From: DASZTV01 sp035548125
GTDB taxonomy: Bacteria > Actinomycetota > Actinomycetes > JAFAQI01
Reading direction: 5' to 3'
Length of the DNA: 64,000 nt
Assembly (NCBI GenBank): GCA_035548125.1
Contig: DASZTV010000076.1
Span: 1 to 64,000 of the forward strand
In this document: positions 18,217 to 26,966 of the stretch, piece after piece
Numbering within the stretch: position 1 is the stretch's first letter
How the letters are laid out: each line of letters begins with the position of its first letter
Program-made: the position numbers and the translations under genes
Notes under the pieces: generated by a model
Told to the model about the DNA's origin: nothing
Seen by the model: the letters and a program-made list of their open reading frames with translations, nothing else
Database searches by the model: none

Positions 18217-19113
18217 CTAGCGGGCGAGGAAGCCGAGCCTGTTGAGCTGCTTCGGGTCGCGTTGCCAATCCTTGGCGACCTTGACCCGCAGGTCGAGGTA
18301 GACCTTTGCGCCGAGCAGTGCCTCGATGTGACGGCGAGCCTCGGTACCGACGGCCCGCAGCCGCTCGCCGCCCGTGCCGATCACGATGCCCTTCTGGCTG
18401 TCGCGTTCGACGTACATCACGGCATGAACGTCGATGCGCTCCTCGCCTCGTACGAGCTCCTCGACGACCACCGCGATGGAATGCGGCAGCTCCTCCCGCA
18501 CGCCCGACAACGCAGCCTCACGGACCAGCTCCGCGACCATGACGGTCTCCGGAGAGTCGGTGAGCTCGTCGGCGGCGTACATCTGTGGACCTTCTGGGAG
18601 CTGCGCGATCAGCAGGTCGGCGAGGAGGTCCACCTGGTAACCCTCGACGGCGCTGACCGGAACGATCTCGGTCCACTCCCCCATGCCGGCAACCTCCAGT
18701 AGGCGCTCTCCCACGAGGTCCTTGCCGGCGATGTCGCACTTCGTCACCACCGCGATCGCGGGCGTCGACGCTGCGATCGCACGAAGCTGCTCGGCGATGA
18801 AACGGTCACCCGGACCAACCTTGTCCGTCGCCGGAATGCAAAGCGCGACGACGTCGACCTCGGACACCGTCGCGCGGACCAGGTCGTTGAGGCGCTCCCC
18901 CAACAGCGTGCGCGGCCGATGAAAGCCCGGCGTATCGACCATCACCAGCTGCGCATCGGGCCGCGACACGATGCCCCGAATGGTGTGACGGGTCGTCTGG
19001 GGTCGGTCACTGGTGATGGCGACCTTGGTCCCGACCAGCGCATTGATCAACGTCGACTTTCCGGTGTTGGGCCGGCCCAGGAAGCAACCGAATCCGGAGT
19101 GGAACGCCCCCAT
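18217..19113 (-). CDS. era: GTPase Era
   Basis: Ribosome-associated GTPase for 16S rRNA/30S maturation, 298 residues. The G1 motif GRPNTGKS is at 13-20; G2 is QTTRHTIRG; G3 is DTPGFHRP. G4 appears as TKCD rather than the canonical NKxD, and SAVEG is G5. The C-terminal KH domain includes GIVIGTGGERLRAVGTEARRH. The ATG at 19111-19113 shares one base with the stop of the upstream acetyltransferase gene. A start farther upstream is possible but lacks family support. Confidence 0.95.
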   Translation of the reverse strand: MGAFHSGFGCFLGRPNTGKSTLINALVGTKVAITSDRPQTTRHTIRGIVSRPDAQLVMVDTPGFHRPRTLLGERLNDLVRATVSEVDVVALCIPATDKVGPGDRFIAEQLRAIAASTPAIAVVTKCDIAGKDLVGERLLEVAGMGEWTEIVPVSAVEGYQVDLLADLLIAQLPEGPQMYAADELTDSPETVMVAELVREAALSGVREELPHSIAVVVEELVRGEERIDVHAVMYVERDSQKGIVIGTGGERLRAVGTEARRHIEALLGAKVYLDLRVKVAKDWQRDPKQLNRLGFLAR

Positions 19114-19625
19114 CAGGCTTCGCCTCGAAGCTTGGAGAACATCACCATGTCGCGCCACTCGCCATCGCGGAAGCATGCGCGCCGCAACACCCCTTCGCGA
19201 GCGAACCCGGCCTTCTCCAGGGCTCGCTGCTCACCGACGTTTCCTACCTCGGTGCTCGCCTCGACCCGCACGTACGGAGTGTGCGCAAAGAGGTACGCCG
19301 CAAGCTGGCGTTGCGCCGCGCTGGCATGACCCTTGCCCCGGGCTTCCGGTGCTACCCAGATGCCGATCTGCCAGCACTCACCGCGACCGGGGGGCCCATT
19401 GAGTGCCACACGCCAACTGATCTCACCCACGGGGGCGTCGAACTCATCGACGATCGCCAGTCTTCCGCCGTCGTTCCGCAACGACTCGCCGCTGGCAACC
19501 TGCTGAGCGCGACCGCCCGGCGACCGGAAGCCAAACCAAGCGAACTCCCCGGAGCTCTCCGGATCGGCGTACTCAGCATCGAGAACCGCCAAATCCCTCT
19601 CGGCGACCGGGCGCAGCGCCGTCAC
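19113..19625 (-). CDS. RimJ/RimL-type GNAT acetyltransferase
   Basis: A 170-residue protein of the Acetyltransf_3 type. WQIGIWVAPEARGKGHASAAQRQL (about 86-109) is the acetyl-CoA binding segment. It is followed by RVEASTEVGNVGEQRALEKAGFAREGVLRR, typical of enzymes acetylating protein N-termini or small amines. The GTG start overlaps the stop of the deaminase-like gene (GTGA, 19622-19625), and its own stop touches the era start, so it is fully coupled. Substrate unknown. Confidence 0.85.
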   Translation of the reverse strand: MTALRPVAERDLAVLDAEYADPESSGEFAWFGFRSPGGRAQQVASGESLRNDGGRLAIVDEFDAPVGEISWRVALNGPPGRGECWQIGIWVAPEARGKGHASAAQRQLAAYLFAHTPYVRVEASTEVGNVGEQRALEKAGFAREGVLRRACFRDGEWRDMVMFSKLRGEA

Positions 19626-19909
19626 GCGGGCACCACGTGTACGACCGGATCGCCGAGCCCGGTGAGCACGCCGCGGTCGACATCGGACTCAGCAGTGACG
19701 ACGACTGCCGCCTCGAGCTTCGTCACTCCGCTCGACGCGGCCGCGGCAACTGCCGCCTCGAGCGCGGTCAGTGACAGTGCGGGCAACGAGACGGACGCCG
19801 CGACGTAGGTCCGGCCGATGTCGTCACGAACGGCCGCAGCCGCAGCGGCGCCGGTACGAGCTCGCGCCGAGCGCGCAAGGGTGAGGAGCTTCTCGTCCTC
19901 AGCGTCCAC
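19622..19909 (-). CDS. Cytidine-deaminase-fold protein lacking zinc motifs
   Basis: A 95-residue protein in the slot between the CorC-like gene and era. In mycobacteria that slot holds a short conserved gene of similar size. The pattern (ARTGAAAAAAVRDDIGRTYVAASVSLPALSLTALEAAVAAAASSG) resembles the first half of cytidine deaminase. However, neither the H/C-A-E nor the P-C-x-x-C zinc motif is present, so catalysis is unlikely. A structural or RNA-linked role beside era and ybeY is speculation. Confidence 0.65.
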   Translation of the reverse strand: MDAEDEKLLTLARSARARTGAAAAAAVRDDIGRTYVAASVSLPALSLTALEAAVAAAASSGVTKLEAAVVVTAESDVDRGVLTGLGDPVVHVVPA

Positions 19910-19968
19910 GTCACCACCACCGGCCGCGCGAGAGTGAAACCGGCTTCGCCGGAACTGACGCGTAAAGA

Positions 19969-21228
19969 CTACGGACGTTCGATCAGGACGGTTCCGACGC
20001 GGTTGCGGCGGCCCTTGGCCCCCTCTGCGGTGAAGCGCAGACCCTGCAGCTCGACGGCTGCACCGGGTATCGGCACCCGTCCGAGCTCCGAGGCCAGCAA
20101 CCCGCCCACCGTCTCCACATCCTCCAGGTCGAAGTCGACGTCGAGGAGCTCCCCGAGATCGTCGATCGAGAGTCGAACACTGACCCGGAGGGAGCCGTCC
20201 TCGAGCGTCTCGACTCTTGGTCCCTCACGGTCGTACTCGTCGGCGATCTCGCCGACGATCTCCTCGAGGATGTCCTCGATGGTGACCAGCCCCGCCGTAC
20301 CGCCGTACTCGTCGATGACCACCGCGACGTGCACCTGCTTGGCCTGCATGTCGCGCAACAGCTCGTCGACCGGCTTGGAGTCGGGGATGAGATACACCGG
20401 TCGCATCGACTCCTCGACCCGCTCGGTGCTGTGGCCGTCTCCGTCGTACGCCCGCTTGGCCAGGTCCTTGAGATAGGCGACGCCGACGACGTCGTCCTCG
20501 TTGTCGCCGATCACCGGGATCCGAGAGAACCCGCTGCGCAAGGCCAGCGACAGCGCCTGTCGAACGGTCTTCGACCGCTCGACCCACACCATGTCGGTCC
20601 GCGGCACCATGACCTCGCGGGCGAGCGTCTCTCCCAGCTCGAAGACGGAGTGGATCATCTCGCGTTCACTGCGTTCGATGACCTGCCGCTCCTCGGCGAG
20701 ATCCACCATGTCGCGAAGCTCCGCCTCCGAGGTGAAGCCCGCGTCACGTGCGACCTTGCCGGGAACCAGCGTGCTGCCGATCCCGATGAGGACGCGAGCC
20801 GCTGGTCCGATGACGACGGCGAGTCCGATCACGAAGCGGGCGGTGAGCAACGCGCTTCTTTCCGAATGCTGGCGACCGAGCGTTCTCGCGGCGACGCCGA
20901 CGAGCACGTAGTGCAGCAGCGCAACACCGACTCCGGCCACCAGCGTCGCCTGCCAGACCGACCCGAGCTGCCGGAGGCAGACGATGGCGCCGAGCGTCGC
21001 CGCGAGCATCTCGGCGACGGTGCGGGCCAACAACAAGACGTTGAGGTTCGTCGGAGCGTCCCGCACAACCCGCTCCAGCCGGCCGGTGCCCCGACCGCCG
21101 TCGCGCAGCAGCTCCTCGACCCGAAGCCGGGAAACGTGCGCCAACGCCGTCTCCGCCACGCCGAAGAGGGTGGCGAGCACGAGTAGAACAGCGCCGAGGA
21201 TCAGCGCCCAGGCGTCGACGGCTGTCAT
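19969..21228 (-). CDS. CNNM/CorC-type membrane protein (hemolysin C family)
   Basis: A 419-residue protein with a DUF21/CNNM transmembrane domain (about 1-180) and the conserved PRTDMVWVE segment. A CBS pair follows (about 200-320, containing GFSRIPVIGDNEDDVVGVAYLKDL and DEYGGTAGLVTIEDILEEIVGEI). The CorC_HlyC domain is at the end. Relatives are magnesium/cobalt efflux or transport proteins. It overlaps ybeY by four bases (21225-21228), as in many actinobacteria. 'Hemolysin' is a historical name and does not imply toxin activity. Confidence 0.92.
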   Translation of the reverse strand: MTAVDAWALILGAVLLVLATLFGVAETALAHVSRLRVEELLRDGGRGTGRLERVVRDAPTNLNVLLLARTVAEMLAATLGAIVCLRQLGSVWQATLVAGVGVALLHYVLVGVAARTLGRQHSERSALLTARFVIGLAVVIGPAARVLIGIGSTLVPGKVARDAGFTSEAELRDMVDLAEERQVIERSEREMIHSVFELGETLAREVMVPRTDMVWVERSKTVRQALSLALRSGFSRIPVIGDNEDDVVGVAYLKDLAKRAYDGDGHSTERVEESMRPVYLIPDSKPVDELLRDMQAKQVHVAVVIDEYGGTAGLVTIEDILEEIVGEIADEYDREGPRVETLEDGSLRVSVRLSIDDLGELLDVDFDLEDVETVGGLLASELGRVPIPGAAVELQGLRFTAEGAKGRRNRVGTVLIERP

Positions 21229-21698
21229 CGCGACGTACGGTCCTGCTTGTTCCAGGCCTCGAGCAACTTGGCTTGCAGGCCGAACATCTCCCGCTCCTCA
21301 GCCTCGTCGCCGTGGTCGTAGCCGAGCAGGTGAAGGACGCCGTGGGCGCACAGCAGGTCGAGCTCGGCTGCAGCCGAGTGACCAGCCTGCTTGGCCTGGG
21401 CGGCCGCGACGACCGGACAGAGCACGACATCCCCCAGCAAGGTCGGAGGCGCGTCGCCCTCCTCCAGGTCGTCGCGCTGGTCGTTGAGCTCGTCCATCGG
21501 GAAGGCCAGGACGTCGGTCGGGCCCGGTTCGTTCATGAAGTGCACATGCAGGGCGGTCATCGCCTCGACGTCGACCAACCGGATCGACAGCTCGATCAGC
21601 GGATTGACCTTCATCTCGTCGAGCACGAACCGGGCTACGCGCTCGATGCGATGCACGTCGGCCTCGACGCCGGATTCGTTGGCGATCTCGATGCTCAT
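21225..21698 (-). CDS. ybeY: Endoribonuclease YbeY
   Basis: Metal-dependent RNase for 16S rRNA 3' maturation and ribosome quality control, 157 residues. The zinc motif H119-x3-H123-x5-H129 (HGVLHLLGYDH) is intact, as is PTDVLAFPMDE. The ATG at 21696-21698 matches the family's start. The gene follows phoH by ten bases, the standard arrangement. Confidence 0.95.
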   Translation of the reverse strand: MSIEIANESGVEADVHRIERVARFVLDEMKVNPLIELSIRLVDVEAMTALHVHFMNEPGPTDVLAFPMDELNDQRDDLEEGDAPPTLLGDVVLCPVVAAAQAKQAGHSAAAELDLLCAHGVLHLLGYDHGDEAEEREMFGLQAKLLEAWNKQDRTSR

Positions 21699-21708
21699 GG
21701 CGAACCGC

Positions 21709-22749
21709 TCAGCGGCCGCGCTGCGGCTTGCGCTTTGCGGCGCCGGCGGCGCGGGCAGGAGCCGCGGCAGACTCGCGACGGGCGTCGTGCCGGGCATAGG
21801 CGTCGACGATGTCGCTGACCAGCTTGTGCCGTACGACGTCATGCGACGTCAGCTGGCAGAAGTGAACGTCCTCGATCCCGTCGAGGATCTCCTGCACCGC
21901 GCGCAGCCCGCTCGTGGTGCCGGTCGGCAGGTCGACCTGGGTGACATCTCCGGTCACCACCATCTTCGAGCCGAACCCGAGCCGGGTGAGGAACATCTTC
22001 ATCTGCTCTGCGCTGGTGTTCTGCGCCTCGTCGAGAACGATGAACGAGTCGTTCAACGACCTGCCTCGCATGTAGGCGAGCGGCGCTACCTCCACAACTC
22101 CTGAGGCCAGCAGACGAGGTATCGAGTCAGGGTCGACCATGTCGTGCAGCGCGTCGTACAGCGGACGCAGATAGGGGTCGATCTTCTCGTTCAGCGTGCC
22201 CGGCAGGAAGCCGAGGCGCTCGCCCGCCTCGACCGCCGGCCTGGTCAGGATGATCCGGTTGACCTGCTTCGCTTGCAGCGCCTGGACCGCCTTGGCCATT
22301 GCGAGATAGGTCTTGCCGGTGCCGGCCGGACCGATTCCGAACACGATGGTGTGGTCGTCGATCGCATCCACGTAGCGCTTTTGGTTCAGCGTCTTCGGGC
22401 GAATCGTCCGGCCACGACTGGACAAGATGTTGTGGCTGAGGACGTCGGCCGGGCGCTCTTCTGTCTGCTGACGCAACATGCCGACCGAGCGACGTACCGC
22501 GTCGGAGCTCAACGCGCCGCCGGTGTCGAGTAGGGCGATGAGCTCGGTGAACAGCTGTGCGCCGAGATCAACCTCATCCGGCGGCCCGGTGAGGGTGATC
22601 TCGTTGCCCCGCACGTGGATGTCGCAGTGCAGGAGACCCTCGATCAGCCGGAGGAACTCGTCCCCGGACCCCAGCAGCGTCACCATGCTGTGCGCGGCGG
22701 GCACGACGATCCGTGACGTCGTGGAACTCGCCTGTGGCCTGGTTGCCAT
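21709..22749 (-). CDS. phoH: PhoH-like ATPase
   Basis: A 346-residue P-loop ATPase of the PhoH/PhoL type. Residues 1-100 form the small N-terminal domain, with GNEITLTG. The Walker A motif GPAGTGKT is at 140-147, Walker B FIVLDEAQN is near 230, and a motif VTGDVTQVDLP follows. The Lys/Arg-rich tail (about 325-346) could bind nucleic acid. PhoH proteins next to YbeY are thought to act in RNA metabolism, possibly as RNA helicases. The ATG at 22747-22749 gives the family's usual N-terminus. Confidence 0.95.
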   Translation of the reverse strand: MATRPQASSTTSRIVVPAAHSMVTLLGSGDEFLRLIEGLLHCDIHVRGNEITLTGPPDEVDLGAQLFTELIALLDTGGALSSDAVRRSVGMLRQQTEERPADVLSHNILSSRGRTIRPKTLNQKRYVDAIDDHTIVFGIGPAGTGKTYLAMAKAVQALQAKQVNRIILTRPAVEAGERLGFLPGTLNEKIDPYLRPLYDALHDMVDPDSIPRLLASGVVEVAPLAYMRGRSLNDSFIVLDEAQNTSAEQMKMFLTRLGFGSKMVVTGDVTQVDLPTGTTSGLRAVQEILDGIEDVHFCQLTSHDVVRHKLVSDIVDAYARHDARRESAAAPARAAGAAKRKPQRGR

Positions 22750-22763
22750 GTCTGCCCTACAGG

Positions 22764-23114
22764 CTATCCGGGCGGCCAACCCATCGGCCGTCCGCCGATC
22801 ACGTGGATGTGGCAGTGGAACACCGTCTGGTGGGCCGCCGCCCCGGTGTTCGCGACCAATCGGTACCCGCCATCGGCGACGCCCTCGAGCGCGGCAACCT
22901 CGGCGCAGAGCCGGAACAGGTCCGCAACGTCGACATCGCCGGCGGCGGCGACCTCGGCCACGTTCGCGTAGTGCTCCTTCGGAATCGCGAGCACGTGCGT
23001 CGGCGCCTGCGGGTTCACGTCGCGGAAGGCGAGCGCGGTGTCCGACTCGGCGACGATGTCCGCAGGTATCGAACGCGCCACGATCTTGCAGAACAGGCAA
23101 TCTGGATCGCTCAC
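22764..23114 (-). CDS. HIT family protein (HinT-like)
   Basis: A 116-residue histidine-triad nucleotide hydrolase/transferase. The triad motif HCHIHVIGG contains H100, H102 and H104, and the N-terminus CLFCKIVARSIPADIV is typical of HinT-type purine nucleoside phosphoramidases. It follows rsmE by 18 bases and precedes phoH by 14, a conserved order in this phylum. Confidence 0.92.
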   Translation of the reverse strand: MSDPDCLFCKIVARSIPADIVAESDTALAFRDVNPQAPTHVLAIPKEHYANVAEVAAAGDVDVADLFRLCAEVAALEGVADGGYRLVANTGAAAHQTVFHCHIHVIGGRPMGWPPG

Positions 23115-23132
23115 GCCGCCACCCTAGACACG

Positions 23133-23852
23133 TCAGGCCCAGCGGGTGTGTGCCGCAATCACCGCAAGCGCGGCGACCCCTGCCGTCGAGCTGCGGAGCA
23201 CCGTCTCGCCCAGTCGAACCGGCATGGCACCGGCGGTTCGCAGGACTTCGAGCTCGTCATCGGAGACCCCTCCCTCCGGCCCGACGACGATCAGCACCTC
23301 AGCGACGTCCGCGAAACCGATCGACGTGAGCACATCGGTCGCGGCCTCGTGCAGTACGACAGCGCGCCCCGATTCGCCGATCCTCGCAGCGAGGTCGTGG
23401 GTAGTCATCGGTCCGCTCACCGACGGCCACCGGGTGCGACGCGACTGACGCGATGCGGCCTCGGCGGTGCCGGTCCACTTCGCGCCGGTGCGATCGGTCC
23501 ACTTTGCGATGCTGCGAGCCGCCTGCCAACCCACGATCTCGTCGACTCCGACCTCGGTCATCGCTTCGACGGCAGCCTCGTCCCGCCCGCCCTTTGCGAG
23601 CGCCTGTGCCACGACCAGCCGCGGCATCGGCGGCTCGTCATGCGACCACTCGGTCACGTCGACGTCGAGCGCTCCGCGCCGTACCTCTGTGACGACCGCG
23701 CGGCCACGCGCTCCGAGCCCGTCGGTCAACGAAATCGGCTCGCCGGTACGCAGCCGGCGGACGTTCGCCGCGTGGTGGCCCTCCGGACCGTCCAGGGTCA
23801 CTCGCCGGGCGCCCACCGCCTCGGTGGGAACCCGGAACATCGGCGGAGTCAC
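23133..23852 (-). CDS. rsmE: 16S rRNA (uracil(1498)-N(3))-methyltransferase
   Basis: Methylates U1498 in helix 44 of 16S rRNA. The 239 residues carry an N-terminal PUA-like domain (GPEGHHAANVRRLRTGEPI) and the SPOUT/knotted C-terminal domain. The SAM-binding loop is VLIVVGPEGGVSDDELE, and the end has PVRLGETVLRSSTAGVAALA. Start is either the GTG at 23852 or an ATG four codons later. Confidence 0.95.
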   Translation of the reverse strand: MTPPMFRVPTEAVGARRVTLDGPEGHHAANVRRLRTGEPISLTDGLGARGRAVVTEVRRGALDVDVTEWSHDEPPMPRLVVAQALAKGGRDEAAVEAMTEVGVDEIVGWQAARSIAKWTDRTGAKWTGTAEAASRQSRRTRWPSVSGPMTTHDLAARIGESGRAVVLHEAATDVLTSIGFADVAEVLIVVGPEGGVSDDELEVLRTAGAMPVRLGETVLRSSTAGVAALAVIAAHTRWA

Positions 23853-23859
23853 CCGTCGA

Positions 23860-24429
23860 TCATGCCGCCGCAGCCTGCCCGAGCCCGGCTGCCACCAGCC
23901 GGACGAGCTTCGTGCCGTGCAAACGCGGGTAACGCTCCGCCATCGCGGTCAGCTCGGTGAGGTCGGTGAGTCCGGCTTGCACGATGGCCTCCGCGACCAC
24001 CGCCGCGTGCGTCGGGTCGGCCCACCGCACGCAGTCGAACGCCGTGCGACGCGGCGTGGTGACGAGCCATCGGCCGATGACGACGGTCTCGTCCTCGCCC
24101 AGCGCCAGCCGATGGTTGACGATCTCGGTGGAGCGACGTCGGTGTTTGACCCCGGTCGAGACGTGAACGGTGAGGTCGTCGTCCGCTCGCAACTCGAGGC
24201 CGTGCTCGCTGAGGGCCGACAGGCCGCACAGGACGGCGTCGACCGGCAGCACCAGGCGCGCCGCGTCCCGCCAGGTCGCGCGACCGACGGCTGCGTCCGC
24301 GGCGATCCACACGTCGGGCATGACGCATCGCCAGCCGCCGCCTTGCAGCTCCTCGACGCTCATGCCGGAGGCGATGGCCGACTTGGTGGTGAAGGGCAGG
24401 TGGTGATCGAGGTCATGAGGCACGCGCAC
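23860..24429 (-). CDS. AbiEi/DUF559-protein-like N-terminal domain protein, apparently short
   Basis: About 189 residues from the GTG at 24427-24429; a second GTG two codons later is equally possible. The pattern (winged-helix-like start, GGWRCVMPDVWIAA, LCGLSALSEHGLEL, VTTPRRTAFDCVR) matches actinobacterial proteins with an AbiEi-like N-terminus. Those proteins usually carry a C-terminal DUF559 endonuclease-like domain. Here the protein ends in QAAAA right after the helical linker, so that domain is missing. It sits between rsmE and dnaJ. A DNA-binding or antitoxin-like role is only inferred. Confidence 0.55.
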   Translation of the reverse strand: MRVPHDLDHHLPFTTKSAIASGMSVEELQGGGWRCVMPDVWIAADAAVGRATWRDAARLVLPVDAVLCGLSALSEHGLELRADDDLTVHVSTGVKHRRRSTEIVNHRLALGEDETVVIGRWLVTTPRRTAFDCVRWADPTHAAVVAEAIVQAGLTDLTELTAMAERYPRLHGTKLVRLVAAGLGQAAAA

Positions 24430-24680
24430 ACGATGACGCGTACAGCGCGCGAGTGCGGATCCGTGTCCACAGGCACCGCAGCGCACGTCTGCGGCACCGC
24501 ACGGCCGAACGGAGGGATCGCGGGCTGCACCATCGAGCGGACGCGCCGAGACCTACGTAAGTTGCGTAACTCCGGGCGCAGGTTCAGGGGGTCGTCGTCC
24601 GCACAGAGATTCCCAGACTGTTCAAGTGCGCGGGTCGGCACTTCCACGGTCAAGCCGGGCCATTTCGCGAGGCTGGACGC
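24430..24680. other. Intergenic region without a supported gene
   Basis: About 250 bases between dnaJ's 3' end and the AbiEi-like gene. I see no convincing coding sequence, RNA gene or strong hairpin. A local GTAA direct repeat occurs near 24557-24571 (acGTAAgttgcGTAAc). It would hold the promoter of the AbiEi-like gene and the dnaJ terminator. Confidence 0.4.
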
Positions 24681-25823
24681 CTACTTGAAGGCGTCGCGGA
24701 GGCGTGAGAACAGACCGCCGCCGTTGGCGGCGGGGCTGGTCACCGTGATCTCGGGTTGCTCTTCCCCGCGCGCCTTTGCCAGGTCACGGAGCAACTGCTC
24801 CTGCGTGTCGTCGAGCTTCGTGGGGGTCACGACGTCGAAGTGCACATGCAGATCGCCGCGACCGACCCCGCGGTTGAGATGCGGGACGCCACGCCCTCGC
24901 AGCGTCGTCACGCTGCCGGCCTGCGTACCCGGCTTCACCACCAGCCGCTCTTCGCCGTCGAGGGTCGACAGCGCCACTTCGGTGCCCAGCGCCGCGGCCG
25001 TCATCGGTACCTGAACCTTGCAATGCAGGTCGTCGCCATCACGGACGAACGAGGGATGCGGTCGCTCCCGAATCTCGACGTAGAGGTTGCCGGCCGGCCC
25101 GCCGCCCGGGCCGACCTCGCCCTCGCCCGCGAGCCGAAGTCGCATCCCGTCCTCGACACCGGCCGGCACCTTGACGGTGACCGTACGACGAGCCCGGACC
25201 CGACCCTCACCTGCACAGTCCGGACAGGGGTTGCGGATCTTCGTGCCGAATCCGCCGCAGTCGGGACACGGGCGCGCGGTCACGATCTGACCGAGCAGCG
25301 AGCGCTGGACCGACTGGACCTCGCCCCTTCCGCTGCAGGTCTGGCAGGTCTCGGGATGGCTTCCGGCCGCCGTCCCGGCGCCGGCACAGGTGTTGCACCG
25401 TACGGCGGTGTCGAGGGTGATGTCGCGAGTGGCGCCGAACGCCGTGTCAGCCAGATCGAGTTCGATGCGCAGCAACGCGTCGGCGCCCGGCTGCACTCGC
25501 GACCGCGGCCCCCGGGAGCCCATGCCGCCCGCTGCGCCGAAGAACGCGTCCATGATGTCGGAGAACCCGCCGAACGGTCCGGGCGCGCCGCCGCCCCCAC
25601 TGGACGACAACGGGTCGCCGCCGAGGTCGTGCAGCTGCCGCTTCTGCGGGTCCGACAGCACCTCGTACGCAGCCGTCACGTCCTTGAACCGCTCCTGCGC
25701 GTCGGCGCTCGGGTTGACGTCCGGGTGAAGCTCCCGCGCCAGCCTGCGGTAGGCCTTCTTGATCTCGTCCGCACTCGCCGAACGGGAGACGCCGAGGATG
25801 GCGTAGTAGTCGCGGGCTGCCAC
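24681..25823 (-). CDS. dnaJ: Chaperone protein DnaJ
   Basis: Hsp40 co-chaperone that delivers substrates to DnaK, 380 residues. It has a J-domain with HPD at 33-35, a Gly-rich linker (about 69-105), and four CxxCxGxG-type zinc repeats starting at C143, C160, C186 and C200. A C-terminal substrate-binding domain follows. This is the DnaJ2-type copy normally paired with hrcA, eight bases downstream of it and so under CIRCE/HrcA control. Confidence 0.96.
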   Translation of the reverse strand: MAARDYYAILGVSRSASADEIKKAYRRLARELHPDVNPSADAQERFKDVTAAYEVLSDPQKRQLHDLGGDPLSSSGGGGAPGPFGGFSDIMDAFFGAAGGMGSRGPRSRVQPGADALLRIELDLADTAFGATRDITLDTAVRCNTCAGAGTAAGSHPETCQTCSGRGEVQSVQRSLLGQIVTARPCPDCGGFGTKIRNPCPDCAGEGRVRARRTVTVKVPAGVEDGMRLRLAGEGEVGPGGGPAGNLYVEIRERPHPSFVRDGDDLHCKVQVPMTAAALGTEVALSTLDGEERLVVKPGTQAGSVTTLRGRGVPHLNRGVGRGDLHVHFDVVTPTKLDDTQEQLLRDLAKARGEEQPEITVTSPAANGGGLFSRLRDAFK

Positions 25824-25831
25824 GAGGACGC

Positions 25832-26857
25832 TCAGCCCTCAGCCAGGATCTGGCCGACGTACCGAGCGACGGCGCGCACCGCGCCCATCGTTCCGGGGTA
25901 GTCCATCCGGGTCGGGCCGACGATGCCGAGCGACGCGAGCCCGCCGATGCCTTCGGCGCCATAGCCGGTCGAGATGACGGACGCGGTCCGCAGGCCTGCG
26001 TGAGGGTTCTCCTCGCCGATGCTGACGTGGAGCGCCTGGTCGTAACCGGTCTCGCTGAACAGCCGGAGCAGGACGACGTGCTCCTCGAGCGCCTCGAGCA
26101 CCGGCCGGATCGACCCGGCGAAGTCCAGCGAGTTGCCACGCGCGAGGTTGGCGGTGCCGGCCATCACGACCCGCTCGTCGACGTGCTCCACGAGGGTTGC
26201 GAGGACGGTGGCGAGAATGGCGTTGACGTTGGCGCGGGTGTCGGGCGTGAACGACTCGGGCAGGTCCGCCATCAGCGTCGGCGCGTCGGAGATCAGCCGA
26301 CCCGCGATCAGCCCGTTGATGCGGGCGCGCAGGTCGGCGACGTCCTCCTCGCCGAGGACGCCCGGAAGATCGACCACCCGCTGCTCGACGCGCCCGGTGT
26401 CGGTGATCAGCACCACCATCAGCCGGGTATCGGACAGCCGCACCATCTCGAGGTGGCGGACCGCGGAGCGACTCAGCGAGGGGTACTGCACGACCGCCAC
26501 CTGGCGGGTGAGCTGAGCGAGCAGCCGCACCGTGCGATTGACGACGTCATCGAGGCCGACCGCGCCGCCGAGGAATCCCTCGATCGCCTTGCGCTCCGGG
26601 CCGCTGAGCGGCTTCACCGACGACAGCTTGTCGACGAACAACCGGTAACCCTTGTCGGTGGGCACCCGACCGGCGCTGGTGTGAGGCTGCGCGATGTAGC
26701 CCTCGTCCTCGAGCGCCGCCATGTCGTTGCGGATCGTGGCGGGCGATACCCCGAGCTGGTGCCGTTCCACCAAGGACTTCGACCCGACCGGCTCATTCGT
26801 GGCGACGTAGTCCTCGACGATGGCACGCAGCACATCGAGCTTGCGGTCCTCGACCAT
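25832..26857 (-). CDS. hrcA: Heat-inducible transcription repressor HrcA
   Basis: Represses class I heat-shock genes by binding CIRCE. The 341 residues have a winged-helix N-terminus (LDVLRAIVEDYVATNEPVGS, LGVSPATIRNDMAALEDEGY, PHTSAGRVPTDKGYRLFVD) and a GAF-like C-terminal domain. The ATG at 26855-26857 gives the canonical start MVEDRKLDVL. A perfect CIRCE lies 24 bases upstream, so the gene is autoregulated together with dnaJ. Confidence 0.97.
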   Translation of the reverse strand: MVEDRKLDVLRAIVEDYVATNEPVGSKSLVERHQLGVSPATIRNDMAALEDEGYIAQPHTSAGRVPTDKGYRLFVDKLSSVKPLSGPERKAIEGFLGGAVGLDDVVNRTVRLLAQLTRQVAVVQYPSLSRSAVRHLEMVRLSDTRLMVVLITDTGRVEQRVVDLPGVLGEEDVADLRARINGLIAGRLISDAPTLMADLPESFTPDTRANVNAILATVLATLVEHVDERVVMAGTANLARGNSLDFAGSIRPVLEALEEHVVLLRLFSETGYDQALHVSIGEENPHAGLRTASVISTGYGAEGIGGLASLGIVGPTRMDYPGTMGAVRAVARYVGQILAEG

Positions 26858-26881
26858 GGCGCACCTCCCGACCGGCGTCGT

Positions 26882-26908
26882 CTGGCACTCAACGCCATCG
26901 AGTGCCAG
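26882..26908. promoter_or_regulatory. CIRCE operator (HrcA binding site)
   Basis: CTGGCACTC (26882-26890), nine spacer bases, then GAGTGCCAG (26900-26908) form a perfect inverted repeat matching the actinobacterial CIRCE form. It is 24 bases before hrcA. It is also 58 bases before the divergent nitrilase-like gene, so it could affect both directions. Confidence 0.93.
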
Positions 26909-26966
26909 TGTACGGCGAAGGTCGGCCCGTGGCAGGACGCAGCAGCAACGCAGCGAAGGGTGCACG

